From Paracoccaceae bacterium (GTDB taxonomy: Bacteria > Pseudomonadota > Alphaproteobacteria > Rhodobacterales > Rhodobacteraceae), in contig DOOI01000045.1 of the NCBI GenBank assembly GCA_003512825.1, positions 993-21,158 on the forward strand: DNA of 20,166 bases, written 5' to 3'. Of the stretch, positions 1 to 7,753 are shown one piece after another. The translations under genes were made by a program, and so were the position numbers. Position 1 is the first letter of the stretch. Every line of letters begins with the position of its first letter. Under the pieces are notes generated by a model. That model did no database searches. It was not told where the DNA came from and saw only the letters and a list, made by a program, of their open reading frames with translations.

Positions 1-24
1 AGCACAACGCCATGGCGTTGTGCT
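1..24 (+). terminator. Perfect palindrome, possible terminator of an upstream gene
   Basis: The first 24 bases are a perfect inverted repeat: arm agcacaacgc (1-10), centre catg (11-14), arm gcgttgtgct (15-24). As RNA this gives a 10-bp stem with a 4-nt loop. It is followed on the + strand by a moderately T-rich stretch (tgatggtcttcttg), which fits an intrinsic terminator for a gene lying before the window. The T tract is interrupted, so an operator role is also possible. Confidence 0.4.
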
Positions 25-140
25 TGATGGTCTTCTTGCGTCGCCCCACAGTTTCTGACCGCTAGGCGGAATTTATTTTCGCTCTTGCGCCGCTCAACCA
101 CGGGGGGCAGTCTCGCCGCGATCAGTAAAGGAGTTCTCGA

Positions 141-1229
141 ATGCAAAGGATCAAAGCCGCCGTCTGCCACACATTCGGAGAACCGTTAAGAATCGAAGAG
201 GTGATGCTGCGCGCGCCCCATATGGGCGAGGTCGAGGTTGCCCTTGACGCGGTTGCCATTTGTCATTCGGACATTTCCTATATTGAGGGGGGGTTTGGCG
301 GGGCTCTGCCTGCGGTCTATGGTCACGAAGCCGCTGGTCGGGTCACAGCCGTCGGCGCAGGGGTTCCCGGCATCAATGTAGGCGATAGCGTCCTCGTCAC
401 TCTCATCCGCGCCTGTGGAGCCTGCCCAAACTGCGCCACTGGCCGGCCTACGATCTGCCAGACACCCTATGACGGCACCAAGGGCCCTATCACGACGACA
501 GATGGCGGCGCTGTTTTCCAAGCATTGGCCTGTGGTGCTTTTGCAGAAAAAGTCGTTGTTGATCAGAGCCAAATCGTCCCTATCCCTGCCAGCATGCCCA
601 AAGACGCCGCCTCACTTCTGTCTTGCGGCGTGATCACCGGCGTCGGTGCAGCGGTGAACGCCGCCAAGCTGCGCGCAGGCGAAGATGTGGTCGTCATCGG
701 TGCGGGCGGCGTCGGGCTCAACGCGATTCAAGGCGCGCGCATTGCGGGAGCGCGCCGGATAGTTGCCGTCGATATGACTGCTGAAAAGCTTGAAGCCGCG
801 CGCGAATTTGGTGCCACAGACGGTGTATTGGCCACCGAGGGCAAGCCGTGGAATGCTGCCAAGAAAATCTTGGGGCGGGGTGCCGATGTGGTGCTGGTGA
901 CTGTAGGAGCGACCGCCGCCTATGATGCAGCACCTCGCTACTTGGGTTTTGGAGGCCGTGTCGTTATGGTTGGCATGCCGCACGCTGGCGCAATGGCCAG
1001 CTATGAGCCGCTCATCTTGGCCAATGTGGGGCAAGGTCTTGTCGGCTCAAAAATGGGCGATGTTGTGCTGCGTCGCGACATTCCGTGGATGGTCGACCTC
1101 TATAACCAAGGTCGCCTGAAACTCGACGAACTGATTTCAGGTCGTTGGCGCCTTGATCAGATCAACGAAGCTATCGCGAATACCAAATCCGGCTCGGCAC
1201 GCCGCAATGTGATCTTGTTTGACAGCTGA
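141..1229 (+). CDS. Zinc-dependent medium-chain alcohol dehydrogenase
   Basis: This 362-residue protein is a member of the zinc-binding medium-chain dehydrogenase/reductase superfamily, which oxidises alcohols with NAD(P)+ in the cytoplasm. Visible catalytic-zinc ligands are C41, H62 with E63 (in GHEAAG) and C162. The structural-zinc lobe has the cysteine set C92, C95, C98 and C106. The Rossmann motif GAGGVGLNAIQGA starts near residue 187, and D211 ends the second strand, which favours NAD+. Length is normal for the family. The start is supported by an AAAGGAG Shine-Dalgarno at 127-133, 7 nt before the ATG. It converges with the HisD-like gene, with only 5 nt between stop codons. Because that neighbour looks HpsN-like, a role as a dihydroxypropanesulfonate dehydrogenase (HpsP-type) is possible, but the substrate cannot be read from sequence. 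Confidence 0.9.
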   Translation: MQRIKAAVCHTFGEPLRIEEVMLRAPHMGEVEVALDAVAICHSDISYIEGGFGGALPAVYGHEAAGRVTAVGAGVPGINVGDSVLVTLIRACGACPNCATGRPTICQTPYDGTKGPITTTDGGAVFQALACGAFAEKVVVDQSQIVPIPASMPKDAASLLSCGVITGVGAAVNAAKLRAGEDVVVIGAGGVGLNAIQGARIAGARRIVAVDMTAEKLEAAREFGATDGVLATEGKPWNAAKKILGRGADVVLVTVGATAAYDAAPRYLGFGGRVVMVGMPHAGAMASYEPLILANVGQGLVGSKMGDVVLRRDIPWMVDLYNQGRLKLDELISGRWRLDQINEAIANTKSGSARRNVILFDS

Positions 1230-1234
1230 TCGGT

Positions 1235-2545
1235 CTACCCTCCGACGACCAGCCGCGGTCGGGGGGTAAGCTTCTCCAGCCTGATATCGGCCGTGCGCGC
1301 ATGGCCTTCCATACCCTCTTCGCGACTGATGGCCGCTGTCACACGGGCCAATTCCGCGCCTGCGGCAAGGTCGTCCACACGCTGCCAGGTTACGACTTTC
1401 AGGAATTTATGCACCGAAAGCCCACCTGTATATCGCGCCGCACCCGAGGTGGGCAGAACGTGGTTCGGGCCAGCCGCCTTATCGCCATAAGCCACCGTAG
1501 AATTCTCGCCCAAAAACAATGAGCCATAAGCCGAAAGCCGCGCTTTCCACCAATCCAAATGCGCCGCCTGTACGTGCAAATGCTCAGGCGCGATCCGATC
1601 AGCCTCCGCCGCCATCTCCTTGCGATCCGCACAAAGGATCACTTCCCCCAAAGCCTCCCAAGCAGCGGCAGCAGCCTCTCGGTTCGGCGAGGGCAAAGAG
1701 GCAATGCACTCTGGAACCAACCGCAAAACTTCGCGCGCCAATGGCTCATGGTCAGTCACCAGCCAAACCGGCGAATTCGCCCCATGCTCGGCCTGCCCGG
1801 CCAAATCCCATGCAACTGTCAATGCCTGTGCCGTTGCATCAGCAATCACCAGACTATCGGTAGGGCCTGCAAACATATCGATGCCGACCGGGCCAAACAG
1901 CTGCCGCTTGGCTTCGGCCACAAAGGCATTGCCCGGCCCCACCAGTATATCGGCCTCAGGTGCTCCAAAAAGCCCATAGGCCATAGCGGCCACACCTTGC
2001 ACGCCTCCCATTGCCAAAATGCGATCCGCGCCCGCCAGATGCATCGCATAGAGGATAGCAGGGTGAATGCCGACACCGGGCTTGGGCGGCGACACGGCAG
2101 TGATATTCTGCACACCGGCCACCTTTGCCGTCGTAATTGTCATCAAGGCCGAGGCGATATGTGCATACCGCCCCCCCGGCACATAGGCCCCACATGAGGC
2201 GAGCGGGATAACGCGCTGTCCCGCCCAAAGCCCGGGACGCAGTTCCATTTCCATCTCGGTCAGCGTTGCGCGCTGCGCCTCTGCAAAGCGGCGGATGTTA
2301 TCATGCGCCCATTGGATGTCTCTCTTTAGAGCTTCTGGCACCACGCGAATTGCCCGCGCCATCAGCTCCGGGCCAACGACGGGGTCTTCGTCAAATCCAT
2401 CAAGCCTGCGCGCATAATCACGCGCGGCGTCTTCTCGTCCTTGCTTCAGACGCGCAAGCATCACCTGCACCGTATCGGCGGTATCGCGGTCCGTGGAGGG
2501 AGGCAATCCGGCAACTGGCTTCAACGAAACAGACATGGGACGCAT
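1235..2545 (-). CDS. HisD-family dehydrogenase, probably HpsN-like (sulfopropanediol 3-dehydrogenase)
   Basis: This 436-residue protein has the histidinol dehydrogenase fold. HisD enzymes perform a zinc-dependent double NAD+ oxidation of an alcohol to an acid. The expected ligand and catalytic residues are present: Q251 and H254 (GQAEHGA), E321 and H322 (APEHLH), D355 (YGDKAAGPNHVLPTSG) and H415 (EGMEGHA). The segment GGLSVHKFLKVVTWQRV near 374-390 and the lack of his genes nearby point to the HpsN branch, which oxidises (R)-2,3-dihydroxypropane-1-sulfonate to sulfolactate, rather than to histidine biosynthesis. The convergent zinc alcohol dehydrogenase fits the same catabolic theme. A second in-frame ATG lies three codons downstream (2536); neither start has a strong Shine-Dalgarno. 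The family is certain; the substrate is an inference. Confidence 0.88.
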   Translation of the reverse strand: MRPMSVSLKPVAGLPPSTDRDTADTVQVMLARLKQGREDAARDYARRLDGFDEDPVVGPELMARAIRVVPEALKRDIQWAHDNIRRFAEAQRATLTEMEMELRPGLWAGQRVIPLASCGAYVPGGRYAHIASALMTITTAKVAGVQNITAVSPPKPGVGIHPAILYAMHLAGADRILAMGGVQGVAAMAYGLFGAPEADILVGPGNAFVAEAKRQLFGPVGIDMFAGPTDSLVIADATAQALTVAWDLAGQAEHGANSPVWLVTDHEPLAREVLRLVPECIASLPSPNREAAAAAWEALGEVILCADRKEMAAEADRIAPEHLHVQAAHLDWWKARLSAYGSLFLGENSTVAYGDKAAGPNHVLPTSGAARYTGGLSVHKFLKVVTWQRVDDLAAGAELARVTAAISREEGMEGHARTADIRLEKLTPRPRLVVGG

Positions 2546-2642
2546 CCAATTTGTTGGGGTCTTCTGAGATGTGCGCGTTCAGCCCCGCTCGGGCAAGCAC
2601 CCCGCATGCCCCTGCCTCTCATTTTCCACACCCTGAAACGGC

Positions 2643-2661
2643 CTTTCGGAAAATCCGAAAG
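2643..2661. promoter_or_regulatory. Operator-like perfect dyad upstream of the HisD-like gene
   Basis: The arms ctttcgga (2643-2650) and tccgaaag (2654-2661) are perfect inverted repeats around aaa. The dyad lies about 100 bp upstream of the minus-strand dehydrogenase start and about 55 bp before the ffh promoter. Size and symmetry suit a dimeric regulator (for example IclR or GntR type). A weak minus-strand promoter-like pair (TTGGCA, 16-bp spacer, TAAATG) lies just upstream of it in the minus direction. No regulator gene is in the window. Confidence 0.4.
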
Positions 2662-2715
2662 CACCATTTATCAAGAGCCAAATGCCTGCCAATTGCTGAG
2701 ACGGGCGGCCCGCGC

Positions 2716-2744
2716 TTGACTCGCCCCCGTCGCGCGCGTATCTG
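2716..2744 (+). promoter_or_regulatory. Sigma70-type promoter for ffh
   Basis: The -35 box TTGACT (2716-2721) and -10 box TATCTG (2739-2744) are separated by 17 bp, a near-ideal housekeeping promoter for an alphaproteobacterium. Transcription would begin near 2751, immediately before the first of three hairpins, about 145 nt upstream of the ffh start codon. The 350-nt interval 2546-2895 holds no convincing gene. It contains this promoter, the hairpins and the dyad at 2643. Confidence 0.6.
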
Positions 2745-2750
2745 AGCCGC

Positions 2751-2830
2751 AATTCCGGAAGTGAGACAGCTTCCGGTCCCTAGGGTGCCTAGGGATCGCC
2801 CCCCGTCAGCGCGTTGCGCCCACGGGGGCA
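2751..2830 (+). promoter_or_regulatory. Structured 5' leader of ffh with three consecutive hairpins
   Basis: Hairpin 1 pairs ccggaag (2755-2761) with cttccgg (2770-2776). Hairpin 2 pairs tccctagg (2777-2784) with cctaggga (2788-2795) around gtg. Hairpin 3 pairs cccccgt (2800-2806) with acggggg (2822-2828) and contains an inner gcgc/gcgc pairing. They sit back to back directly after the predicted transcription start. The third is followed only by a weak T-rich stretch (catttgtcgttt), so a leaky terminator or attenuator is possible but unproven. It does not match an SRP RNA, although the position beside ffh invites that comparison. Confidence 0.5.
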
Positions 2831-2895
2831 TTTGTCGTTTGAGCCATCGGCCCCCATATGGGTCGGAAGATTAACCGCGGAAAGGAACGCGAGCG

Positions 2896-4413
2896 ATGTT
2901 CGAGAACCTGTCAGAACGCCTTGGCGGCGTCTTCGACCGGCTGACCAAGCAGGGTGCGCTCAGCGAGGACGACGTCCGCGCCGCCCTGCGCGAAGTGCGT
3001 GTAGCTCTTCTGGAAGCAGACGTCTCACTCCCCGTCGCCCGCGACTTTATCAAAGCCATCGAGAAAAAAGCGACCGGCGCGTCGGTGACAAAATCGGTCA
3101 CGCCGGGCCAACAAGTCGTGAAAATCGTGCATGACGAGTTGGTGGGTGTGCTCACAGGCGACACCGACCCCGGCAAACTCAAGATCGACAACCCGCCCGC
3201 GCCCATCCTGATGGTGGGTCTGCAAGGTTCAGGCAAGACCACCACAACCGCCAAACTTGCCAAACGCCTCAAGGAGCGCGAAGGCAAAAAGGTGCTCATG
3301 GCGTCCTTGGACGTCAACCGCCCTGCCGCGATGGAGCAGCTGGCCATTTTGGGCGCACAAATCGGCGTGGACACTTTGCCCATCGTCAAGGGCGAAGATC
3401 CTGTCGCGATTGCCAAACGCGCCAAGACCCAAGCAGCGCTAGGTGGCTATGACGTCTACATGCTCGACACTGCAGGCCGCTTGCATATCGACGCTGAATT
3501 GATCGCCCAAGCTGCTGCTGTGCGTGACGTCGCCAACCCACGCGAGACGCTGCTCGTGGTCGATGGTCTGACGGGCCAAGATGCGGTGAACGTTGCCACA
3601 GAATTTGACGACAAGATCGGCGTGACCGGTGTGGTGCTCACCCGGATGGACGGCGACGGGCGCGGCGGCGCGGCGCTCTCGATGCGCGCCGTCACAGGCA
3701 AACCCATCCGTTTCGTCGGTCTGGGCGAAAAAATGGACGCGATTGAGGTCTTCGAGCCTGCCCGTGTCGCGGGTCGAATCCTTGGCATGGGCGATATTGT
3801 CGCCCTCGTCGAGAAAGCTCAACAAACGCTGGAAGCTGAACAAGCCGAGCGGATGATGAAGCGCTTCCAGAAGGGTCAGTTCAATATGAACGACCTAAAA
3901 ATGCAGCTGGAACAGATGCTCAAAATGGGCGGCATGGAAAGCATGATGGGCATGATGCCCGGCATGGGGAAAATGGCCGCACAAGCGAAGGAAGCGGGCT
4001 TCGACGATCGGGTGCTCAAACGCCAAATTGCACTGATCGGCTCGATGACCAAGAAAGAGCGCGCCAATCCCGACCTGCTGCAAGCTTCGCGGAAAAAACG
4101 CATTGCCGCAGGGGCGGGCCTTGACGTGGCAGAGCTGAACCGCTTGCTGAAAATGCAGCGCCAGATGGCCGATATGATGAAGAAAATCGGCAAGATGGGC
4201 AAAGGTGGCATGCTCAAGCAAGCCATGAAAAGCATGATGGGTGGCAAGGGCGGCATGCCCGACATGAACGACTCCGCCGCCCTCGAAGAAGCGGCCAAGC
4301 AATTGCAGGGCAAGATGCCCGGGATGGGCGGCATGGGGGGCCTCGGCGGTATGGGCGGACTTGGTGGTATGAAACTGCCCGGCGGCCTCTCTGGCTTTGG
4401 CAAGAAAAAGTGA
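2896..4413 (+). CDS. ffh: Signal recognition particle protein Ffh (SRP54)
   Basis: Ffh binds SRP RNA and the signal sequences of nascent membrane proteins and delivers ribosomes to the receptor FtsY in a GTP-dependent way. The 505-residue protein shows an N domain (about 1-90), a G domain with P-loop GLQGSGKTTTT (108-118), the DTAGRLH box (191-197), TRMDGDGRGG (249-258) and GLGEKMDAIEVFEP (275-288), then a methionine-rich M domain from about 325. The C-terminus carries an unusually Gly/Met-rich tail (GMGGMGGLGGMGGLGG) ending in Lys residues. The start has AAAGGAACG upstream (2881-2889). It is the first gene of a coupled run: its TGA overlaps the GTG of the next gene. Confidence 0.98.
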   Translation: MFENLSERLGGVFDRLTKQGALSEDDVRAALREVRVALLEADVSLPVARDFIKAIEKKATGASVTKSVTPGQQVVKIVHDELVGVLTGDTDPGKLKIDNPPAPILMVGLQGSGKTTTTAKLAKRLKEREGKKVLMASLDVNRPAAMEQLAILGAQIGVDTLPIVKGEDPVAIAKRAKTQAALGGYDVYMLDTAGRLHIDAELIAQAAAVRDVANPRETLLVVDGLTGQDAVNVATEFDDKIGVTGVVLTRMDGDGRGGAALSMRAVTGKPIRFVGLGEKMDAIEVFEPARVAGRILGMGDIVALVEKAQQTLEAEQAERMMKRFQKGQFNMNDLKMQLEQMLKMGGMESMMGMMPGMGKMAAQAKEAGFDDRVLKRQIALIGSMTKKERANPDLLQASRKKRIAAGAGLDVAELNRLLKMQRQMADMMKKIGKMGKGGMLKQAMKSMMGGKGGMPDMNDSAALEEAAKQLQGKMPGMGGMGGLGGMGGLGGMKLPGGLSGFGKKK

Positions 4414-5024
4414 CGCAAAACGCGGCATATCCAGCGGGGGCCTCGCCCTCTGGCGCAGCGGCCGATATGGCCGCGCGACTGGCCGCCTGCCTGCCGCGTC
4501 TGGAAACACCGCGCCTGATCTTGCGCGCTGCGACCACCGCCGACTTTGCTGTATTTCGCGATTTTTATGCCGGACCACGCGCGCATTTCGTAGGGGGGCC
4601 ACTGACGCCCGAATTAGGATGGCGCATGCTGGCGATGGAGATTGGCCACTGGTCGCTCAAAGGGTTCGGCCGCTTCATAGTTGAGGAAAAAACGAGCGGC
4701 GCGGCTGTTGGTCTGGTTGGTCCTTTTGAGCCCTACGGCTGGCCCGAGCCCGAGCTGGGCTGGGATCTCTTTGATGGGCACGAAGGCAAAGGCTACGCCA
4801 CTGAAGCGGCCCGCGCCTCGCGTGACTATGCCTATGGCACCCTTGGCTGGCAAACCGCTATCAGCCTTGTGAAACCCGCCAACATCGCCTCGGCCCGCGT
4901 ATGCGAAAGGCTGGGCTGCGTCCTTGAGAGCACCTTCACCCACGAGCGTCACGGCCAGATGCAAGTTTGGCGTCACCCTGCCCCGGATGCCCTGTCGGAT
5001 GGCGGAATGGAGGCCTACGCATGA
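4410..5024 (+). CDS. GNAT family N-acetyltransferase (first of a tandem pair)
   Basis: This 204-residue protein resembles the RimJ/RimL-type GNAT acetyltransferases, which transfer acetyl from acetyl-CoA to an amine. The opening LETPRLILRAATTADF (31-46) is typical of the Acetyltransf_3 family. The acetyl-CoA pyrophosphate loop is EGKGYATEAA (125-134), and NIASARVCERLGC (158-170) is the usual C-terminal motif. The GTG start at 4410 overlaps the ffh stop by 4 nt; an ATG at 4467 would give a shorter protein that keeps the full domain. It is clearly homologous to the next gene (shared WPEPE, GHW, GFGR and EGxGxATEAARA). The substrate is unknown. Its place in the ffh–rpsP run hints at a ribosomal or translation-related target, which is only inference. 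Confidence 0.9.
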   Translation: MTQNAAYPAGASPSGAAADMAARLAACLPRLETPRLILRAATTADFAVFRDFYAGPRAHFVGGPLTPELGWRMLAMEIGHWSLKGFGRFIVEEKTSGAAVGLVGPFEPYGWPEPELGWDLFDGHEGKGYATEAARASRDYAYGTLGWQTAISLVKPANIASARVCERLGCVLESTFTHERHGQMQVWRHPAPDALSDGGMEAYA

Positions 5025-5575
5025 GCGCGCTCTTCCGCATCACTGGCGAAACCCAAATTTGCATTCCTACGCTGGAAACAGAGCGACTGACCCTGCGGGC
5101 CCCGGAAGCGCGCGACTTCGACGCCTATGCCGCCTTTCGCGCCTCTCCTCGCTCGGTCACCGTGGGTGGGCCTTTCCCGCGCGCCGTGGCACATGAGCAG
5201 TTCAACGCTGTGATTGGCCATTGGCATATGCGCGGTTTTGGCCGCTGGATTATCGAAAATCGTGACACCCAAACCGCCATAGGTTTGGCCGGGCTCTACC
5301 ACCCCGAGGATTGGCCGGAACCAGAAGTGGCATGGTCGCTCTTTGACGGGGCCGAAGGGCAGGGTTTCGCCACCGAAGCCGCGCGCGCTGCACGTGCCTA
5401 TGCTTATGACATTCTGGGCTGGGACCAGGTTATGAGCCTGATCATGCCCAACAATACGCGGTCCGTGGCTGTCGCCCGTCGCTTGGGTGCAATCCTTGAA
5501 GGCCCCTATTCCCATCCCAAACTGGGCACGCTCGATCTGTGGCGCCACTTGCCCGTCGAAAGGATCCTTGCATGA
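5021..5575 (+). CDS. GNAT family N-acetyltransferase (second of a tandem pair)
   Basis: This 184-residue paralog of the preceding gene belongs to the same RimJ/RimL-like GNAT group. It shows LETERLTLRAPEARDF (18-33), the acetyl-CoA loop EGQGFATEAARAAR (112-125) and the late motif NNTRSVAVARRLGA. The ATG at 5021 is chosen over the upstream in-frame ATG at 4967 because it forms an ATGA overlap with the previous stop and aligns with the paralog. Its own stop overlaps the chorismate mutase start in the same way. The two copies have diverged considerably, so they are an old duplication and may acetylate different substrates. Confidence 0.9.
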   Translation: MSALFRITGETQICIPTLETERLTLRAPEARDFDAYAAFRASPRSVTVGGPFPRAVAHEQFNAVIGHWHMRGFGRWIIENRDTQTAIGLAGLYHPEDWPEPEVAWSLFDGAEGQGFATEAARAARAYAYDILGWDQVMSLIMPNNTRSVAVARRLGAILEGPYSHPKLGTLDLWRHLPVERILA

Positions 5576-5868
5576 CCGATGCAGCCACCCGCGCCGCCAT
5601 GATCCTCAAGGAGCATCGCGCGTCGATTGATCGACTGGACGCGATCCTCGTCTACACGCTCGGTGAGCGGTTCAAACACACGCAAGCTGTGGGTCGGCTC
5701 AAGGCCGAACACGGCCTTCCTCCTTCCGATCCTGATCGGGAAGCCCGGCAAATCGCGCGCCTTGAAGGCCTCGCGCAAGATGCCGATCTCGACCCAGAAT
5801 TTGCGAAAGCCTTCCTGCAATTCATCATTCAGGAAGTGATCCAACACCACAAGAAACAACAATCCTAA
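5572..5868 (+). CDS. Chorismate mutase, AroQ class
   Basis: This 98-residue protein has the all-helical AroQ chorismate mutase domain, converting chorismate to prephenate on the way to phenylalanine and tyrosine. Key residues line up with the E. coli enzyme: R16 (HRASIDRLD), R33 (GERF), K44 (GRLK), D53, and R56-E57 (DPDREA), with Q87 in the last helix. It is a stand-alone domain with no prephenate dehydratase or dehydrogenase attached. The ATG at 5572 is chosen because it makes an ATGA overlap with the upstream stop; an earlier in-frame ATG at 5539 would bury the overlap. The gene ends 49 nt before rpsP. Confidence 0.93.
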   Translation: MTDAATRAAMILKEHRASIDRLDAILVYTLGERFKHTQAVGRLKAEHGLPPSDPDREARQIARLEGLAQDADLDPEFAKAFLQFIIQEVIQHHKKQQS

Positions 5869-5904
5869 CCGAATTGGCGGAAAACTCCGCCTCCCTGCCA
5901 TCAA

Positions 5905-5910
5905 AAGGAG
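5905..5910 (+). promoter_or_regulatory. Ribosome binding site of rpsP
   Basis: AAGGAG lies 7 nt before the ATG at 5918. It is among the strongest Shine-Dalgarno sites in the window and supports 5918 over the second in-frame ATG at 5924. Confidence 0.75.
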
Positions 5911-5917
5911 ATACCCC

Positions 5918-6274
5918 ATGGCAATGAAAATCCGTCTCGCCCGCGGCGGCTCGAAAAAGCGCCCTCACTATTCGATCGTCGCTGCTGACTCGCGCATGCC
6001 GCGCGATGGCCGCTTCATCGAAAAGCTGGGCACCTATAATCCCCTCCTCGCGAAAGACTCCGAAGATCGCGTGAAGATGGACATGGAGCGCATCAACTAT
6101 TGGCTGGGCCAAGGCGCTCAAGTCACTGACCGCGTGGCCCGCTTCCTCGAAGCTGCAGGCGCAATGCCCAAAAAGGCCCGTGTCAACGCCAAGAAGGGCG
6201 TCCCCGGCAAAGCCGCGCAAGACCGCGCAGCTGCCAAGGCCGCAAAGGCCGCTGAAGGCGAAGCCGCAGAGTAA
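5918..6274 (+). CDS. rpsP: 30S ribosomal protein S16
   Basis: S16 is a small-subunit protein that assists 30S assembly by binding 16S rRNA. The N-terminus [20 protein letters not shown] and the following [19 protein letters not shown] are diagnostic. At 118 residues it is longer than the roughly 80-residue core because of an Ala/Lys-rich C-terminal tail ([15 protein letters not shown]), common in alphaproteobacteria. It is followed by a strong intrinsic terminator, so a large part of transcription probably stops between rpsP and rimM. Confidence 0.98.
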   Translation: MAMKIRLARGGSKKRPHYSIVAADSRMPRDGRFIEKLGTYNPLLAKDSEDRVKMDMERINYWLGQGAQVTDRVARFLEAAGAMPKKARVNAKKGVPGKAAQDRAAAKAAKAAEGEAAE

Positions 6275-6298
6275 TCTGCCCGTTGCCGTCCAAGACCG

Positions 6299-6336
6299 CC
6301 CCCAGTCAAGCATGCCTTGGCTGGGGGTTTCTTTTT
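6299..6336 (+). terminator. Intrinsic terminator after rpsP
   Basis: The left arm cccccagtcaag (6299-6310) pairs over 12 bp, with one G·U, to cttggctggggg (6316-6327) around the loop catgc. The run tttcttttt follows directly (6328-6336). This is a textbook rho-independent terminator on the + strand. The remaining 126 nt before rimM hold only weak promoter-like matches (TTGAAA at 6380). Confidence 0.9.
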
Positions 6337-6462
6337 GCATTGCCCTGATTTTGTGACTGCCTGTCCCCGATCCTGCTGCTTGAAAGCCGTGAACGGTTTT
6401 CCTGTGTTGCAATCGACAGGGTCAATCGGCAAGAACAAGGAAACCGCAAAGAGGCATCAAAT

Positions 6463-6966
6463 ATGGCCAATCACATCTGCGTCGGCGCGATCATGGGAGC
6501 CTTTGGCGTGCATGGCGAAGTGCGGATCAAGAGCTTCACCGCCGAGCCAGAAGCACTGGCCGACTATGCTCCGCTCACCACGGAAGACGGCAAACGCAGC
6601 TTCAAAGTGCAGCTGACCCGCCAGATACCACAGGGCTTTGCCGCCCGCCTCTCTGATGTGCGCTCGCGTGAGGAAGCGGAAGCCCTCAAAGGCACCCGGC
6701 TATTCGTACCACGTGAGCGCTTGCCCTCCTTACCTGATGATGAGTTCTACCATACTGATCTGATCGGCCTCGATGTGGTCGATACTGGCGGAGTGGCTCT
6801 TGGTCGGGTCAAGGCCGTGCTCAACCATGGTGCCGGTGACATCCTCGAAATCCTGACCCCTGGCGGCAAGAATACCCTCCTCTTGCCCTTCACACTGGCG
6901 GCAGTGCCTACGGTGAATTTGGCAGCACGCCGTATCGTAGCCGACCCACCCGCTGAAATCGAATAA
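6463..6966 (+). CDS. rimM: Ribosome maturation factor RimM
   Basis: RimM helps mature the 30S head and binds S19. The 167-residue protein shows the N-terminal RimM barrel with [20 protein letters not shown] near the start and the linker [16 protein letters not shown] (about 87-102), followed by a PRC-barrel domain ending in [14 protein letters not shown] short AGAGG precedes the ATG. It follows the rpsP terminator and probably depends on read-through or its own weak promoter. Its stop is 4 nt before the first sulfotransferase-like gene, so those two genes appear to be co-transcribed with it. Confidence 0.96.
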   Translation: MANHICVGAIMGAFGVHGEVRIKSFTAEPEALADYAPLTTEDGKRSFKVQLTRQIPQGFAARLSDVRSREEAEALKGTRLFVPRERLPSLPDDEFYHTDLIGLDVVDTGGVALGRVKAVLNHGAGDILEILTPGGKNTLLLPFTLAAVPTVNLAARRIVADPPAEIE

Positions 6967-6970
6967 CCCC

Positions 6971-7753
6971 ATGCGGGTGGTGTTACACGCGGGCTTTCAC
7001 AAGACCGGTACGACGAGCCTGCAACAAACCATGCGCCAGAATCGACGCGTGCTTTCAAAATATTGGCGGCTATTCACACGGGCCGGAACCGAGCCGCTTT
7101 GCGAAGCGGCGCGGGCTTTTTCAATCCGCCGAGAGCCGTTGGAAGAGGCGCTTCTGACCCATGAATGGGCATTGTTTCTTGCCACTCTCGACCCCGAAGA
7201 CCCTCGCCCCGTGGTGCTCTCCTCTGAGGATCTTTCTGGCCATATGCCGGGTCGCCATGGCCTGACCCGCTATGACGCTGCGGCACCGATCATGCGTTCT
7301 TTGGCCCATGCCCTGCCAGACCATGTCACCCTCGAAATCTGCTTCTCACACCGTGCGCCTGATGGATGGATCGCCAGTTGCTGGGCGCAAAACATTCGCG
7401 CATCTGCCTTGGTTCAAGACCTCGCTGCCTATCGCGCCACAATGGCCCCTTTTACAAACCTGCCCAACGACATAGCCGCCGTGCGCGCCGCAGTGGCCGG
7501 GCGGGCGATCGTGCATGACTGGGCCATCGAAACCACCAAAGATGCTCCACTCGGGCCGATCACCCCGTTGCTCGACCTGACCACGTTCCCGGCCAAGCCC
7601 CGCGCCCGGTTGATCCCGGTCATGGCGGCCAACCCACGCCTCTCTGACGCCACCTTGGCCGAACTCTTGCGGCTCAACCGCTCGGGTCTGCCAAAAGCCG
7701 CGCTAAAGGCTGCCAAATCTGCGGTGATCGACGCAGAAAAGGGCAACAAATGA
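6971..7753 (+). CDS. Sulfotransferase-like P-loop protein (first of a tandem pair)
   Basis: This 260-residue protein carries both sulfate-donor signatures of PAPS-dependent sulfotransferases. A 5'-phosphosulfate loop HAGFHKTGTTSLQ lies at 6-18, and a 3'-phosphate-binding type motif RAPDGWIASCW lies at 128-138. A distinctive central motif SSEDLSGHMPGR (84-95) is shared with the next gene. No signal peptide or membrane helix is seen, so it is probably cytoplasmic. The gene starts 4 nt after rimM without a clear Shine-Dalgarno, suggesting coupling, and ends in an ATGA overlap with its paralog. The acceptor substrate is unknown. Placement inside rimM–trmD is unusual. Confidence 0.8.
   Translation: MRVVLHAGFHKTGTTSLQQTMRQNRRVLSKYWRLFTRAGTEPLCEAARAFSIRREPLEEALLTHEWALFLATLDPEDPRPVVLSSEDLSGHMPGRHGLTRYDAAAPIMRSLAHALPDHVTLEICFSHRAPDGWIASCWAQNIRASALVQDLAAYRATMAPFTNLPNDIAAVRAAVAGRAIVHDWAIETTKDAPLGPITPLLDLTTFPAKPRARLIPVMAANPRLSDATLAELLRLNRSGLPKAALKAAKSAVIDAEKGNK

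Noticed and set aside
1235..2545. Histidine-biosynthetic hisD
   Set aside because: The catalytic residues fit the family, but the C-terminal motifs and the absence of his genes favour the HpsN-like branch; not excluded without a phylogeny.
2751..2830. SRP RNA (ffs) gene next to ffh
   Set aside because: The region contains ccggaagtgagacagc, which faintly resembles the SRP core, but the flanking pairing forms three separate small hairpins rather than the single long SRP helix with its asymmetric loops.
4967..5020. Longer start for the second GNAT gene
   Set aside because: The extension overlaps the first GNAT gene deeply and has no similarity to its paralog; the ATGA junction at 5021 is the operon pattern.
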